Assembly: GCA_963573385.1 (NCBI GenBank)
Contig: CAUYLG010033214.1
Location: 1-64,000 of the forward strand
Origin: Cacajao melanocephalus
Taxonomy: Eukaryota > Chordata > Mammalia > Primates > Pitheciidae
Reading direction: 5' to 3'
Length of the DNA stretch: 64,000 nucleotides
Shown here: positions 12,251 to 26,099 of the stretch, piece by piece
Layout of the letters: each line of letters opens with the position of its first letter
Numbering within the stretch: the stretch's first letter is position 1
The notes under the pieces: model-generated
What the model saw: only the letters and a program-made list of their open reading frames with translations
Databases searched by the model: none
Told to the model about the DNA's origin: nothing
Position numbers and translations under genes: made by a program

Positions 12251-13794
12251 TAATTGCCTGTTTCCCTGTTCACATCACCCACCAGATATGGACAGATGTT
12301 CCGTGATGGTAGGGTTGCTTTAAATATCTCTATGATTTTTGTTATACTCATTAACAATATTAAGGAAAATCATCAGTATATATTCACTTAAAATATTTTA
12401 AAAATATTAACAAAGAAAATAATTAGGGTGAAGAGATATGATCAGCTTAATACACAAGAATATTGTAAGTATCTCATTGTATTGGTCTGCATTTGTATTC
12501 CTAATTTTACTGACAGGATGAGTGGTTGTGTTCATAACTCTCTAATATCCCAAGGCTTTGTTTGTTTTAATCCATGAGTTGGATTCATTCACTAACATCG
12601 CAGATTCCCCTTTATATTTGAATATTTTACTCCACCTTTGTACTTTTCTTACTGTTAGGTAGAGCTGTAAACTTTTCTTTCTTCATATCTGCTCTGTAGA
12701 ATCTGGACAATTGGGGCATACTGTTTGTGATGTTATAAGGTGAGGAGAGGCTTAACTGATGCAAAACTTATCAAAATGCAAGGTGCCTGTGCTTTTGGAT
12801 GCGTCTTACTGCATTTCAGATGCGACGCTGCCCAGCCACTGATGAGGGCAGGTTTTATCATTTACTATAGTATTAATGTATGAAGAGTACACAGAAGAGA
12901 ATAGTGAGGGCTACAGGAGTATAATTTATCCTTCATATTATCACAGTCACCTGGGGAAATTCTTATCACTTATGAAAAGAGATAGTCTTGTCCCAGCCAA
13001 ACAAGACTGCCATTTATCTCTTGTTTAGTATTCCTCACCATTGTATGACAGAAATAGCAAGTTTCCAGAACTGGAAAATATCTAACTAAGAGTGATAACT
13101 AGAGGCAAAATGACTGAATAACAGATAGGCTGCTCTTATCAATGCAAGTGTGCAGGTAATTTGAACATATCTTATTAGGTGTGGCTAGAACTCAGAAACC
13201 ATTAACGTGGAAGAAGTGATCAGGTGGGGACCCAGCTGTAGACAACACAAGGAAGCCTAGGCAGGTAAACTGTCAACAACACACAGGCCCAGCAGTGTCC
13301 AGATATGTCTCATAGGGAAGGAAAAACAGAGCATCAGGAAAGCTGGCAGCAAAGAGTAAGCATTTACCTGGACAAGGTGATGGGTGTCAGGATTGCCAAG
13401 AAATATGCATCAGGACTATAGTCATAGGGACTGCAGGGATTCTGGTGACAGGAGGACAATTCTTGAGGAATTAGCAGAACTAGTAAGGAACCCAATTATG
13501 GACTTAGAAACATTAGAATAATACAGGTACCCATGAGCTGAAACTGGAACATAAACCAGAAGTTTAGTGCTAGGGAAAGACGAAAAATCTTGATTGGGCT
13601 GTAAGATCAAAGAAAAGCCAGAAGCTGACTGACTTTCTGATGAACTAATGGCTGAAGGTTCTTTCAAATTTCTCTAACTGAAGACAAGACTGGATTCAGA
13701 ATCTGACTGAAGGCTGGGTATGGAGGTGAGAAATTGAATCCAGCTTTGACAGCTGAAGGCACTTAGTGTCTGAGAGCAAAGCAGGCTGCACATT
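12251..13794. other. Unclassified DNA
   Basis: No recognised element. A fragment 'cacctggggaaattctta' near 12,950 faintly resembles MER5A. The 13,100-13,780 part is purine-rich and less A+T rich than its surroundings but matches no family I know. Confidence 0.35.
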
Positions 13795-13925
13795 TTATCT
13801 TTGTCACTTCAAGTCATGACCTTGGGCAAAGAACGTTGTCATCTATGCCTAATAGCCTTGACCGCTCGGAGAGTTGTTATAAGAAATTCATACAGAAACG
13901 ATGTTTCCTAATTGCTTAGCAAAAA
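13795..13925 (+). repeat. Possible MIR fragment
   Basis: 'catgaccttgggcaaag' followed by a distant 'gagagttgttataag' and 'aattgcttagc' parallels the MIR core, but divergence is high. Confidence 0.35.
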
Positions 13926-15079
13926 ATTTTTATATTCTTGTACCAGTTTTCATTTGTTGAATCTTCTAATCTACATATCTCTAAAATCTTTAGGCTATCA
14001 TTTAAACCCCAATGTTATATGCCCTCATTAAGGGAGCAATTCGGTTAACTAATGTCATTATATTACTGAACATTCTAACTTATCTGACAAATTTTTCATA
14101 ACCACCCAGTGGGATCCAGACTCCCTGGTAATTTCTTGCTGAAAGACTTAAAAAAAAAAAACCTTAACACTGTCACTTTTAAAACTTCATTTGCTGGAAC
14201 ATGGTGCTAAGACCCCCATGACTTTCCAAAATGTACCCTTCAACTTGATGCAGAATCTTAGATGACACCACATTTAAGCAATCTCTCAAGCTCCAAAGGT
14301 AAAACTCTCTACCACAAGAACATGTCTAACATAACAACCCTTCCCCATTTTGGGACCATTAGACAGAAAAGACAGAAATACTTAAAAGTGCCGTTATTCT
14401 TTTAGTTTAGAAATTGACCATTAGTCACACTTATTCCAGATTTGGGATGATACTTAGTCATGGCAGAGTTTTTAAAAATTCACAGATGAATAAATTCCCT
14501 GCAGAATTAAATGAAATCGACTAAACAGTAAAGCTAAACTTACAGCAAAATGATTTCAAAAATGAAAGCAGCCAGATGAGAATCTCAGCCTCAGAGCCAG
14601 ACTCACTGATGAATTCCTGGTGGAATGCTGATACAGCCAAAAAACTATCCTCACATTTAAAGAAGCCGATGCATTTTTCTTAACAGCCTGTCCCTTTGTT
14701 TGCCACTACTTAAAATGAAAGTTATGAGAATAAAATGAACCTGACATTTAAGGAATGTGATAAAATGAGCTATGGAAGAAAAATATATAGTAATAAAAAA
14801 ATAGTATATTCAGAGGCAGAAACAAAAAACAAAGAATCACAATAAAACCCAAGCAAGCAATAAATTCTTTTCATTACTGTTTTCCAAAGTGACAGAAGTT
14901 TGACAAAATTCATATTTGTGGGCTATAAAAATGAAATTTGGATTCGGCAATTAAGCATTGTAAAGATTTTATAATGTATTCATAATCTTTCTACTGTCCT
15001 GGCATACTTTAGATGTAGTCATTGCCATTAAATGAGGAATAAAAATAAAAACATTAATGAGTATGCCAAAAGTCAATCT
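13926..15079. other. Unclassified DNA
   Basis: A+T-rich with an A-run at about 14,150-14,160. No repeat or exon recognised. Confidence 0.35.
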
Positions 15080-15690
15080 TGGCTCACTTGATCATCATCA
15101 CCAAATCACCATCAGCTGACACCTTACGTGGTACACTGAAAGTACCAAAGAAACAGGCGCTGAGTAACTGAGCAAATGAATGGATTCCATATAATGAGTG
15201 TACACAAATAGGTGTGCAGGAGGACAGGTCTCTGAATCGCCATGGCCAATCCATCTCTTCCCCCTTTCATTAGCAATGCTCAGGCAGAATGTACTGAGAA
15301 TATAACATCCTGAGATAAGGAGAACTGTCTGCAACAGCCTGGGCTTTGTCCACTTCCATCCTGCAACACTTCAGCCCAGTGAGCAAAGTTTACCTTGGGT
15401 TATAAAAACCCAGAGTGTAATGCTTTGGGGGTTCATCAGTTGTGGAGCAATGTGGGGTAGGCATAGACAAGACTCCATTCACTCTGGCTGTCTTTCCCGA
15501 GCCTTGGGGGATGGCCTTGCCATAGATCTGTTTATCTTCACTGCCTATCTGTGAATCATAAATTTGCTTTGCCTGACATCTTGAGTGAATATCCTGTTTC
15601 ATTTGACTCATATTCTGGTAGCTGGGTTTGTGTGAAACCTCTAGCAGCTGGGTTTGTGCAAAACCTGCCAGACTGAGACACCTTAACAGA
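15080..15690 (+). mobile_element. Candidate ERV1 LTR with TATA box
   Basis: A TATAAAA at 15,401-15,407 is followed about 155 bp later by 'aatcataaatttgctttgcc', which resembles the poly-A-signal and R/U5 junction of ERV1-type LTRs. The U5-like end carries a short tandem duplication at about 15,618-15,672. The family is not identified, and the outer boundaries are approximate. Confidence 0.5.
15618..15672 (+). repeat. Two-copy tandem repeat in the LTR-like sequence
   Basis: 'agctgggtttgtgtgaaacct' is followed within 30 bp by 'agctgggtttgtgcaaaacct', differing at two positions. Possibly an LTR-family feature rather than a private duplication. Confidence 0.75.
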
Positions 15691-18600
15691 AATTGGTGAT
15701 GTGTTTAGAGTCTTCCTCTGGGATGGATACTGGTGCTTGAGGTGTTTTCCTCCTGGGAATAAGTACATTGCCAAATGAACTGTTTTTATCTCAGCCTCTC
15801 ATATTGTTTTTGGCTATTTCACAGTTCTATCCCATTTGCTGCCTGTGTCGGTTCATTCCAAGGTGCTGTCAAAAAGAAGCTAATTGATCAAGTTTACATT
15901 CTCCCACCATTCCCAGCTCTCAGAGCTTTAGCCACTGGCACCTAATACGATACAGTATTTGAATCTCATTAGATTCAGAATTACACGGCCTGTTAATTTC
16001 AGAGAGCTGGTGCTGTTAACTGGCATTTGTGGTGGTAGAATCTCTTCCACAAAATATTTACCTCACTTAATATGCCTGAAAGATTGATTTTCCTTCCCTG
16101 ACAAGGACACTATCACCAACTCCCGTGTCATTAGAGATCACTTGTCAAATCTAAATTTTATGCCTTGATGGCACATACCTACAACGTTGTCACACTGACT
16201 TTGACTTTTTATTAATAGTCTGATTCAATCAGTCTAAACAAAATTTTAAGTAAACAGATTTTAAATAAACACATTTAGCTTCCCTATCTATGATCAAAGA
16301 GGAAAGCAAATACACAGACCTGATCTCCAATCATTTACAGCAAATACCAATGATATCAGCTCAGACCATCTGAGTTTGGAACTTTCTAAATCTTATTACA
16401 CAAAACTAACTATAATTTAAATAGCAAATATTGGTTCTCTTTTACCTCATATCTATTTAATTATAACATTTTCTCTTGGCTCACCACTCCTCGTCCCCTG
16501 AACAGCCCTAGATAACTGTAGGTATTTAAGATGGTACAGCCTGCTTTGTGTGCAATTTCAGCTCCCTCTGAAATTAGACCCAGCCCCTACATAACACGCC
16601 TATCTGCTGCTGCTGCAGTCACAAAGCACCCATAAGGGACAAATAAATATGTGAGTGGACACTATGGTTCTATCTGCAACAACCGGTATATAATATATGC
16701 AAGAAGCTGGGGATCAGGTAATAGTCGAAAGTCATGTGAAATTTTATAAAGATGTAAAATACTGTACAGGCATTTTAGAAATGAAATCCCTTCTCCTCTT
16801 CCTGTTCTCTAATGGCAGGAACAAATTTTTTTCTTGTTCACTACTGTACTCCAGCCCTAGTACTTGTAAGAACAAGTCCATATAATAATCCATATAATAA
16901 TATGATTTATATGATTACTATAATACATTGTTATTATAACAATCCACAGTAACAAGTGGTTATTATGGATGCTCCATAAATAACTGCTGAATAATCAATG
17001 CGTTCCCTGGAAGTTGTCACACCTTACCACCATATCCCCATCTACCCCACACAAGTCATTTGAGAAACATTGTTTTATAATGGCTTATTATTTCTTGGGG
17101 AAAAGTCATTTAAGAAATCATATTTTAAAAATTCAATTTGTTTAATACTACAAAAATGTTCCATATAGCATTTCTATAATAAATATATTATTTGAAGATA
17201 ATGCTTGTTGAACTAAAAGCAGCCTTCTTCAAAAGAATCTCAGAAAATCACCATTACTCAGAAACTCGGGGAAAGAATTCTAAAGCCATATTAAATATTA
17301 TTTTCACCTCTGCTTTCCTGCACCTCACTACTTCCTCCACCTGGGAAGGAAGTAAAGCCCCGTCTCTTAATTTATTCCATGCTTTTAGGATATAAATGTT
17401 AGGGATCATGAACTGTGGATTTCCTCCATGTGGTTGTCTTTCAGGGAAAACTTCCCACTGTCTGGAAGGGCGGCTGTGAACACAAAACCACACTTCTATC
17501 AGCTAAGGACCACATCTTGGAATAAGACAAGAAATGAAACTTTTGTTTATGTCACTTTACTGCCTTCTACTAAAACCTTTGCTTAAATTTACATATGAAA
17601 CAGAAATAAAATGTGCTTTTTTTCTGTTTATGCCTCAACCCAAAAGACGGTTTTGTGAGCTGATGTTATGATCTATGTGCTGCTTATGAGTCCTGCTGAT
17701 GTGGGAAGGGAGGCTCTCTGGTTACACACCATCCCTCTCTGCTTTGACAAGCACATTAGACAAGCGCTTGGCCAGCAAGTCTGAAAGCATATGTCGCAAG
17801 GGTAAATCCTTCAGTTTGCTTGAGGAAAAAAAATAATTTTATCAAATTTCCACATCTGCTAAGAATGTAAGGACTTATTATATGCTGGCTTCAGCCAACA
17901 CCACATCCAAGCACAGATTGATATGGTTCTCAGAGCCAAACTTTGTCAAAATTTCAAGGAACACCTGTGATTTTCAGTTCTTCACACTTGGCATCATTAT
18001 GGATATGATAAAATAGAACTCCACATTTACTATCTGTTTGACATTCCAAATATTTCCTCAGAAGGTTTAATTAATTAAAAATAAAGAGTAAATGACTCTT
18101 TAAAAAGAGAACAAAACCCTTCAAAGCTTCATATCAAAATTATATGTGTAACCAGCCTGTGTTTGCCATTTAGATTCTATTAACCTATCAAATTTCAGTA
18201 AATTCAGCAATAACACTTGCATCATTTGGGCCTTAGCAATCTTCAAAGACACCCCTGTGGACATAGCATCATTGCAAGGCCCATTGAGAATTTTGTGAGA
18301 TCAGTGTTCAGGATGGGCCATTGACTACTTCTGCCACCACCCATGGACTGCATCTTGCTGTCTGTCATTCACTAATACGATGAGACAAAGGTGTGCACTT
18401 CTAAGCCATTAGTCAATGCTCAGTGAGCTGGTCAGCACTATGACTCGTGAATGAAGCATCTCCTCTCTCTTACATAAGGCCCATAGCCAAGCTGCTTGCA
18501 GTGCAATGACACTACAACATTTATGGAGGGAGCTCTTTAAAATTCAACATTCAGCCTTTCTTCTTGCCAGGTGGTCTGGATGAGAACGGGTTCAAACAAG

Positions 18601-19827
18601 AGGGATCTCTGCCGCAAACCAGAACTGCCGTCTGGCTCCAATAATACATGGCCAGTCATACTCCTCTGACATAGATTCACCTTGGAATAAAGTCTCAGAA
18701 GCCTTTTCTCCCATTGTTACCTGTCCACTACCCCAGTCATGCCCAAAGGTTTCTAAACTCACATTGTAGCAGTTACTTTTCAAAGAGAATATCCTCATTA
18801 TTCATATAAATTGGTGGGTTCGAACAAATATGGATTTAGGAAGTTGAGAAATGACACATACTTCATATTCTAGGTGTATCTCAGTTCTCTGCTACAGGTA
18901 TGACCTATTCACCCATATCCTTTTGACTATTTTAACTCAAATTACAAACGAAGAAATAAGATTATTTATTTTAATAAATCACAAAGGGTGATTTCTTGAA
19001 CTATGTTTCATATACGATGACACTAGACCAATTAAGAAATATCCAATTACATACACAATAGTCACACTCAAAGAAAACTGTCAGAAGGAATCAGAGCAAT
19101 ATGTTCAGAAACCGAAAAACAATATCATCAATCACATAAGACTGTCAGTGCTTTTGTGATCTGCATATTGATCGTAATACAAATGCCATAACACTAAAAA
19201 GCTATGACTTTTTCAATCATGGCTTTTTAAATTGATATTAACTTTGCTGCAAAATTTTTGGTGCAGTGGTTAAAGACAAAAATATAAAAGCTATTATAGT
19301 ATAAATAAATATCTGGGTGTACGAATGAACCCTCACTAAAGTATTTGAAGTTAATTAAATTCCATTATTACATCCATCATTACAAATTATCTCCTGTGCT
19401 CTAATCACTGGGTTAACTGCTTATTATCTTACAAAGATGAATACATCCAAGTCAAGTGACTCAGAAAATTGCTACATTTGGTTTCAATATAAGTAATGAT
19501 TCACTTTTATCTAAAAGGACTGCTATAATAAATTAGCTAAGTATACACTCTCACAAATGAATTCCAGTGTATCTCTGTCAGGTGCTTGCAAAGCTTGGTA
19601 CAGTGCTGGACACACAAAGATTTCCAGAACGAATAAAGAAAATTCCTCACTATCCAGAACTACTGTAAATGCATGTACCACATTCTCCCACATAAAAACC
19701 TTGTAGAAAAAGGTAGAAGAGACAGCAGATGCACGATTGTACCATGCTCCTCCTTCTCAACTTCTAATACGTGGCTCGTTGCCTGGGTAGTGAAGAGAGC
19801 CTGAAGATTGAACACATTTCTGAGTCA
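15691..19827. other. Long unclassified stretch
   Basis: About 4.1 kb without a repeat I can name and without a convincing exon. It is A+T rich with local AT hairpins around 16,880-16,950. Short frames at 16,697-16,885, 17,192-17,395, 17,493-17,254 and 18,798-18,592 have no recognised domain. It is the longest repeat-poor segment here, so a conservation search could be informative. Confidence 0.35.
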
Positions 19828-19835
19828 CCCTATCC

Positions 19836-20347
19836 CAGCGCTTCCCAACCTTTTTGGCAGCGATGACTGGTTTTGTGGAAGACAATTTTTCCACAGACCA
19901 GAGTGGGAGATGGTTTCAGGATGATTTAAGTGCATTACATTTATTGTTTACTTTATTTCTATTATTATTACAATGTAATATGTAATAAAGTAAGTATACA
20001 ACTCACCATCATATAGAATCAGTGGAGCCCTGAGCTTGTTTACCTGTAGCAAGATAGTCCTATCTGGGGGTGATGGGAGACAGGGAAACATAACTGAGCT
20101 TTGGATTCTCATAACAGAGGGCAACCTAAATCCCTCACATGCATAGTTTACAATAAGGTTCGCGCTCCTATGAGAATCTAATGCCACCACTAATCTGACA
20201 GGAGGTGGGGCTGAGGTGATGGGGAAGAGCCGTGAATACAGATGAAGCTTCACTTGCTCACCCACTGCTCACCTCCTGCTGTGCGGCCCAGTTCCTAATG
20301 GGCCATGGACTAGTAAGGGGCCATGCTCCAGGGGTTGAGGACCCCTG
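19836..20347 (+). mobile_element. MER1A-like hAT-Charlie DNA transposon
   Basis: A nearly full-length non-autonomous hAT element. The left end 'cagcgcttcccaaccttttt' pairs with the right end 'ggttgaggacccctg'. Interior landmarks 'ttttgtggaagacaattttt' and 'cctgctgtgcggcccagttcc' fit MER1A. Length about 512 bp is close to the roughly 527 bp MER1A consensus as I recall it. The eight-base target duplication expected for hAT elements is 'ccctatcc' (19,828-19,835) and 'ccctatct' (20,348-20,355). A 105-codon minus frame inside is not a transposase. Confidence 0.9.
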
Positions 20348-20355
20348 CCCTATCT

Positions 20356-21124
20356 CATTCATGACCTCTTAGCTTCTGTCCTTCTCCCTTATTTTATCCC
20401 TAATCTTACATCTAACAATATAAGATATTTTAAACATCCACTTCTATACTTTGTGAGAAAACCTAAGTCCAAGATGGGGTAAATATTTCATTAGGTAATA
20501 TTTTCTTCATGTAATCAGTAAATCAAAGTGTCCTATATTTTTGGTGCCCTATTATACCAAACACGGAGTTGCGTATATATTTCTATGAATAATTGTTGAT
20601 TGGCTGTTTTTTAAAAATAACTGTTAAACTATCTACTGGATTCTCTTTTTTTATTCAGAGAACTTTAAAATAAATCTTGAAGATGCTCTCACAATGAAAA
20701 CACCATTAAGAACAGACTCTTTTTACAGGACCCAATAGATTGTCTTCAACATAGTTGTAGACAAAGCTAAATTCACCAAATATATTAACGAAATGCCACA
20801 ATTCTTATAGGTTAAGATAAAGATAAATGTAACCCCTTCTTTTATGTATTGAGCATATATTTCCCAATTAGTTGACTAAAATTAATTATAGAAGAAAAGA
20901 GGAAGGTTTGCCAAAGGTATATACATCTTCCTATGATTAGATTAAAATCAGACATTAAATCGATTCTGTAATACTGAAATAGATAACAGACTCAAAGTTT
21001 TAGAAGTCTATAATTATGTCCAAGTATAATCTGATGCATTATATTCATTATTTTAATGGGTTTGCTATAAGAATTATTGGCAAAACCTAACATAAATAAT
21101 GGGGTCTTTTTGATTCTTATAAGC
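20356..21124. other. Unclassified A+T-rich DNA
   Basis: No recognised element or exon. Confidence 0.35.
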
Positions 21125-21205
21125 ATTATTTTAATTTTTATTTTTTCCAGCTTTATTGAGGAATAATTGAAAAATAATAATTGTGAATATTTATGACGTA
21201 CATGA

Positions 21206-21628
<423 letters not shown>

Positions 21629-21663
21629 TAGACCAACTAGCTATATTGAATTATGGGAGAGCA

Positions 21664-21985
21664 GGCCGGACGTGGTAGCTCACGCCTGTAATCCCAGCAC
21701 TTTGGGAGGCCAAGAAGGGTAGAACACAAGATCAAGAGTTCAAGACCAGCCTGGCCAAGATGGTGAAACCCTGTCTCTACTAAAAATACCAAAAAATTAG
21801 CTGGGCATGGTGGCGGGCACCGGTAATCCCAGCTACAAGAGAGGCTAAGGCAGAGAATTGCTTGAACCCGGGAGGCGGAGGCTGCAGTGAGCCGATGTCT
21901 CGCCACTGCACTCCAGCCTAAATGACAGAGAGAGGCTCTGACTCAAAACAGAATAAAACAAACAAAAAACAACAAGAAAAAGAAA
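21664..21985 (+). mobile_element. Alu SINE
   Basis: Both monomers are present with a patterned A-rich tail of CAAA, AACAA and GAAAA units. Confidence 0.93.
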
Positions 21986-22807
21986 GCAAAGTTTAAAAGG
22001 AAAAAATTCATTGAGGTTTTATTATGTATACATGCTTATCTCTTCATGAAGATTTTTGGACTACTAATTAGATAAGCCCTCAAATATTTTCAGTTTTAAC
22101 AGACCACATCATCACTAGACTTTTAGGTGCTAGAGAGCCTACATGTATTTAAATATAGCTTATCCAATTTATAACATGTTTTCATGAATGAGCACATAAT
22201 TACCATTCCTCCAATCCCACCCTAAAATGGAGGACTATATAATTATGAATTAATGAGATGGATTTTCTTTTGTAACTTATGTAAATTAATTTCACCACTT
22301 TACAAGAGTGCATTGTTCCCATAATGATTGAATTTAATGTTTTTACTTATGTATATTTCTTTTTAATTATAGTATTGAGTTTAAAATGTGCACATTATTA
22401 TTAGTGTTAGTTTCTATAAAGGACTGGACTCTGATGTGAATTAATTATGTAAACATAATTTTTTTAATGATTATGTTTACTTATGGCTATTCTGTGTCCA
22501 AATGCTCAAAAATAACAGTTATACTAACCAGTCATCAGGCGTGGTTTATGATAAGATAAAAATGTAAGGAAACTTGGTAGCTAGTAACTTAAGCATTCTG
22601 AACATACAAATGTTAACAGGAGTTACATTTTTAGTAACTGTATAAAAATGTTTAAGATGCAACAAGATGAGAGAAAGACTGACATTTAGCCAAATGAGAA
22701 AATAAGTTCCATAACAGATTAGTATCTCCGCAAGGAGAACTGTAAGTATGGGATAATATTTCATAGGAAATTTTTTAATTACTAGGCATTTAAAAAGATT
22801 ATCATTC
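21986..22807. other. Unclassified A+T-rich DNA
   Basis: No named element or exon. An 87-codon minus frame at 22,809-22,546 has no known domain. Confidence 0.35.
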
Positions 22808-22910
22808 AAGTGATGAGTACACTAAATCTCAGACCACTATACAATTCATCCATGTAACCAAAACCCACTTGTACCCCAAAAGCTGTTGAAATTAAAAATA
22901 AATAAATGAT
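22808..22910 (+). mobile_element. Severely 5'-truncated primate L1 3' end
   Basis: 'gtgatgagtacactaaatctc', 'atccatgtaaccaaaac', 'cttgtaccccaaaag' and a short A-rich tail match the last 100 bp of L1P/L1PB elements. Truncation to about 100 bp is common for target-primed reverse transcription. Confidence 0.75.
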
Positions 22911-23749
22911 TAAAATATGACAGTAAGGATAACCTTTGGCATTTTTTGAACTTCTTTTTCAAAACAATTGAAACTATATACTTCATACTAGTAGATGCCA
23001 TATACTCCAACTAGTCTATGACATTTAGAAAAATATATTTAATATGAAATCATTGTCCTTGTATAAAACAATTAAACACTGCATATCAAAGGTAGAAATG
23101 AACCAAGGTATACAAGAACTTTGGGCCTGCCAAGAATGTCAGTTTGATTGGCAAAGAAAGAATGTTGACAATCAAAGTTAGGTCATATTGACCACAACCA
23201 GAATCTTTTCCATTTTTAGATATTCTAATCAGATACTCACTTTTCTGTACTCCATGTAAATAGGTTTTAGTGAAAGAGCTCTACCTGTAATATATCTGTG
23301 AATATGTTACATATATTTATAAATATTTATATCATTTAAGTTTATTTCTATTTTACTAGATGATAAATCTCATGCCACTCAATATAAAAAGTACATTGTC
23401 ACTGGTACTTTACAAGCGAGTTTTTATCTTTTTCCAGTTATTACCAGAGTTCTGAAAAGTACTAGAACAGCAAGAGCCTTGGCAAAAATCTTTACTATCA
23501 TTCATGATTTAGGTTTTGGATTTTCTAAAGTCTTTTAAAAAAATCTCTGACAAGCACAACATCTAAAGAAAAATAGCAGAGAAATGTAAACTAGTCAAGT
23601 TTTAAAGAATACAGACTCAAGGGCTACTGAAACTATTGTTACCTCCCTTATGGTCTCTATTTTCTGATGTTTTTACAAAAGTGTTCTGGGTAAAATAGTG
23701 GATTAAACCTAAATTCAGCATCATTTTTCTGCTTAAAAAAAATAATACA
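22911..23749. other. Unclassified A+T-rich DNA
   Basis: No repeat or exon recognised. Confidence 0.35.
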
Positions 23750-25744
23750 AAATCAATAGAAATCACTCCATGCTTGAAAAATCCAAGTAAACAAAATCTC
23801 TAAGAACCAGAAATGAATGGAGAACTCAGGGTAGCAAACAGGAGCTGAAATCAATGGTCCACAGCCAAGCTGAAAGGGTATCAGGGATAATGCCATAAGG
23901 ACTGTGCCCCATTTTTGACCCCAGGGCAAAAACAGGTATACCATGTAAAGTCAGGAATTAGGAATGCAGATTCTGCTACGAAGGAGGACAGAAACAGACC
24001 CCCTCTCCTCATCTACCTAACAAAAATAAGTTGTTCCCTGTGGCCAAGATGTAGGTACAAATTTAGTGAATCTGGTTTGAAAGTGACCGATATTTCAAGG
24101 GCGTGTTGGTGTGGGTAGTAAAATCTCATAACTAAATAAACAACAACGAGTAAAACCCATGTGTTGAGGTTCTGACATAAACTGAGGTTGCATGCCCAGT
24201 GATGCTAGGGTACTGGAAGGCTCAAAATTAACTTACTGTAAGGCTATATAAAGAAAAATATCCCTCAGATTGTGAGCTCAAAACAAGATCTGCAAATTGA
24301 GAGTAAGTTCAATGTTGGAAAGGCAATCTATGCCACAAATGAGGGAATTAATTTTGATAAATTAATTATACTCACAAATACCGAAAAGGATTTTGACTTC
24401 TGCTTCTGACAAAGACTGAACAACAGACACCAGATTCAGCATCATGCCGGAAGTGAACAACAATAAAAGATAAGAAAATATGTGAACCAATGATTTTCAA
24501 GGTGCTGGATGCCAGGCAATAAAAGACAGTGATCCTTGAAGCTGGAGAAAAAGCAATTGGAGTCCTACAATTACCCAAGTTTACTGCTTTGAGAGAGTTT
24601 CCAGGCCTTGCAGTGGGCAGAGGAGCTCATGCAGAGCCAGGAAGATTTATTGAGTTAGGGAGACACTGCAGAAAAGTCTGGAGAAATCAAAGTAGCAGAG
24701 TTTGCAAGACAACATCAAAAAGGAGAGAAAACTTCAGAGATTCAATGATAGTTCTGGAGTATTCACCAGAATATAGATCAGTCTATTCATGTAAGGCTAC
24801 TAGCAAAGGCAAGGAAAAGAACTCCCAAAAGAATTAGAGAGAATACCCAACACTTACACAGGAAATAGTGTCTGTCCCTACCAGCAACACGGGGAAACTC
24901 GTAATTCACAGCGCACTGGGTAGAGTACACGGAAGGGTGCTGTCTCATGGTAAGGAAAAATTAACCTTATACTAAACATAATTCCAGTCCCACCCATAAA
25001 TCTGAAAAGAAAGACCCAAAATATCAAACTTAACTCTACCCCAGAACAAATCTCAAGAATATTTATAGGAATATAAAATTATCCAGCACCCCAAAAGATA
25101 GAGTTCACAATATCTGATATTTGATAAAAAACTATGAGGCATGCAAAGAATCAGAAAAACACAACTTATAATCAAAAGAAAACTCAATAAATCAAAACCA
25201 ATGCAGAATTGGCAAATGTGTTATAATGATCAGGAAAGACATTAAAATTGCTAATAGATTTAAATCTAATAATACATTTAATCACATAGCATGTAAATGA
25301 TCTAGCCATACTCATTTAAAGGCAGAGATTAACATACTGGATAGAAAACAAGACTCAATTACTCACTGCCTATAAGAAATACACTTTAATATAAAGACAA
25401 CAATAAACTAAAAGTATAAGGATGAAAAAGTATATGTCAAAAAGATATATCACTTTACTAATTACATTAAACCACAATGGCTATATGAAATTTCAAAGAT
25501 ACTTCAGAGGAAAGGATATTATCAAGTACAAAGATCATTTCCTAATGATAAAAGTATCAATTCGTTAGGATGGTATAGCAATAACTAATGTCTGTGAACT
25601 CAGTAGCAAACTTCAAAATACCTGAAGCAAAAAATACTTAAACTTCAAGGAGAAAAAAGAAAAAATCCATAATTGAAGTCAGAGATTTCAATACCCTGCT
25701 TTCATTCATTGATAGAATAGTAGATAAATAATCGATCCAAAACA
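23750..25744 (+). mobile_element. Old L1M: probable 5'UTR, ORF1 and start of ORF2, decayed
   Basis: The clearest ORF1-type homology is at 25,080-25,260 ('atccagcaccccaaaag', 'gaggcatgcaaagaatcag', 'aggaaagacattaaaattgc'). From 25,330 to 25,744 the sequence follows the ORF2 endonuclease region ('aacaagactcaattactc', 'gcctataagaaatacac', 'ggctatatgaaatttcaaag'). Frames are broken throughout. The upstream 23,750-25,050 is assigned as the element's 5' part by continuity only. Subfamily is a pre-primate L1M; the 5' boundary is uncertain. Confidence 0.6.
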
Positions 25745-25955
25745 CAGCCACTGCATTTGGTAACATTGAGGTCACTAAAGCAACTGCAGATGAATGGTGG
25801 GGACAGCAAGCCAGAGAAAAGGCAGAGACCAAGTAGAAACACCAACTCTTCGGGTTCCTTCAAAACCTTTTTCTGTAAAGAAGAGCTGAAAAATGAGTTG
25901 TACAAAGGGCAATGTGAGTCAAGGTTTTCTTTGCTTTTTTGAAATCTAAAACAAA
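25745..25955 (-). repeat. L2-type RT fragment in antisense
   Basis: On the minus strand this follows the CR1/L2 reverse-transcriptase region: plus-strand landmarks are 'tttggtaacattgaggtcac', 'gatgaatggtggggacagc' and 'ctttttctgtaaagaagagc'. It lies between two blocks of the L1M. Minus-strand frames of up to 135 codons overlap here; they are decayed. Confidence 0.5.
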
Positions 25956-26099
25956 TAGAACAAATGTACCTGCTTAAAGGGAAGTTTGGATAGTACAGAA
26001 GAAAATTATATACAATACAGAAGAAAATGGGCATAACTAAAAAACGACAACTTGGAAAACGCAAGAGGAAAGAGAAGCCAGTAACAGAAAGACAACATA

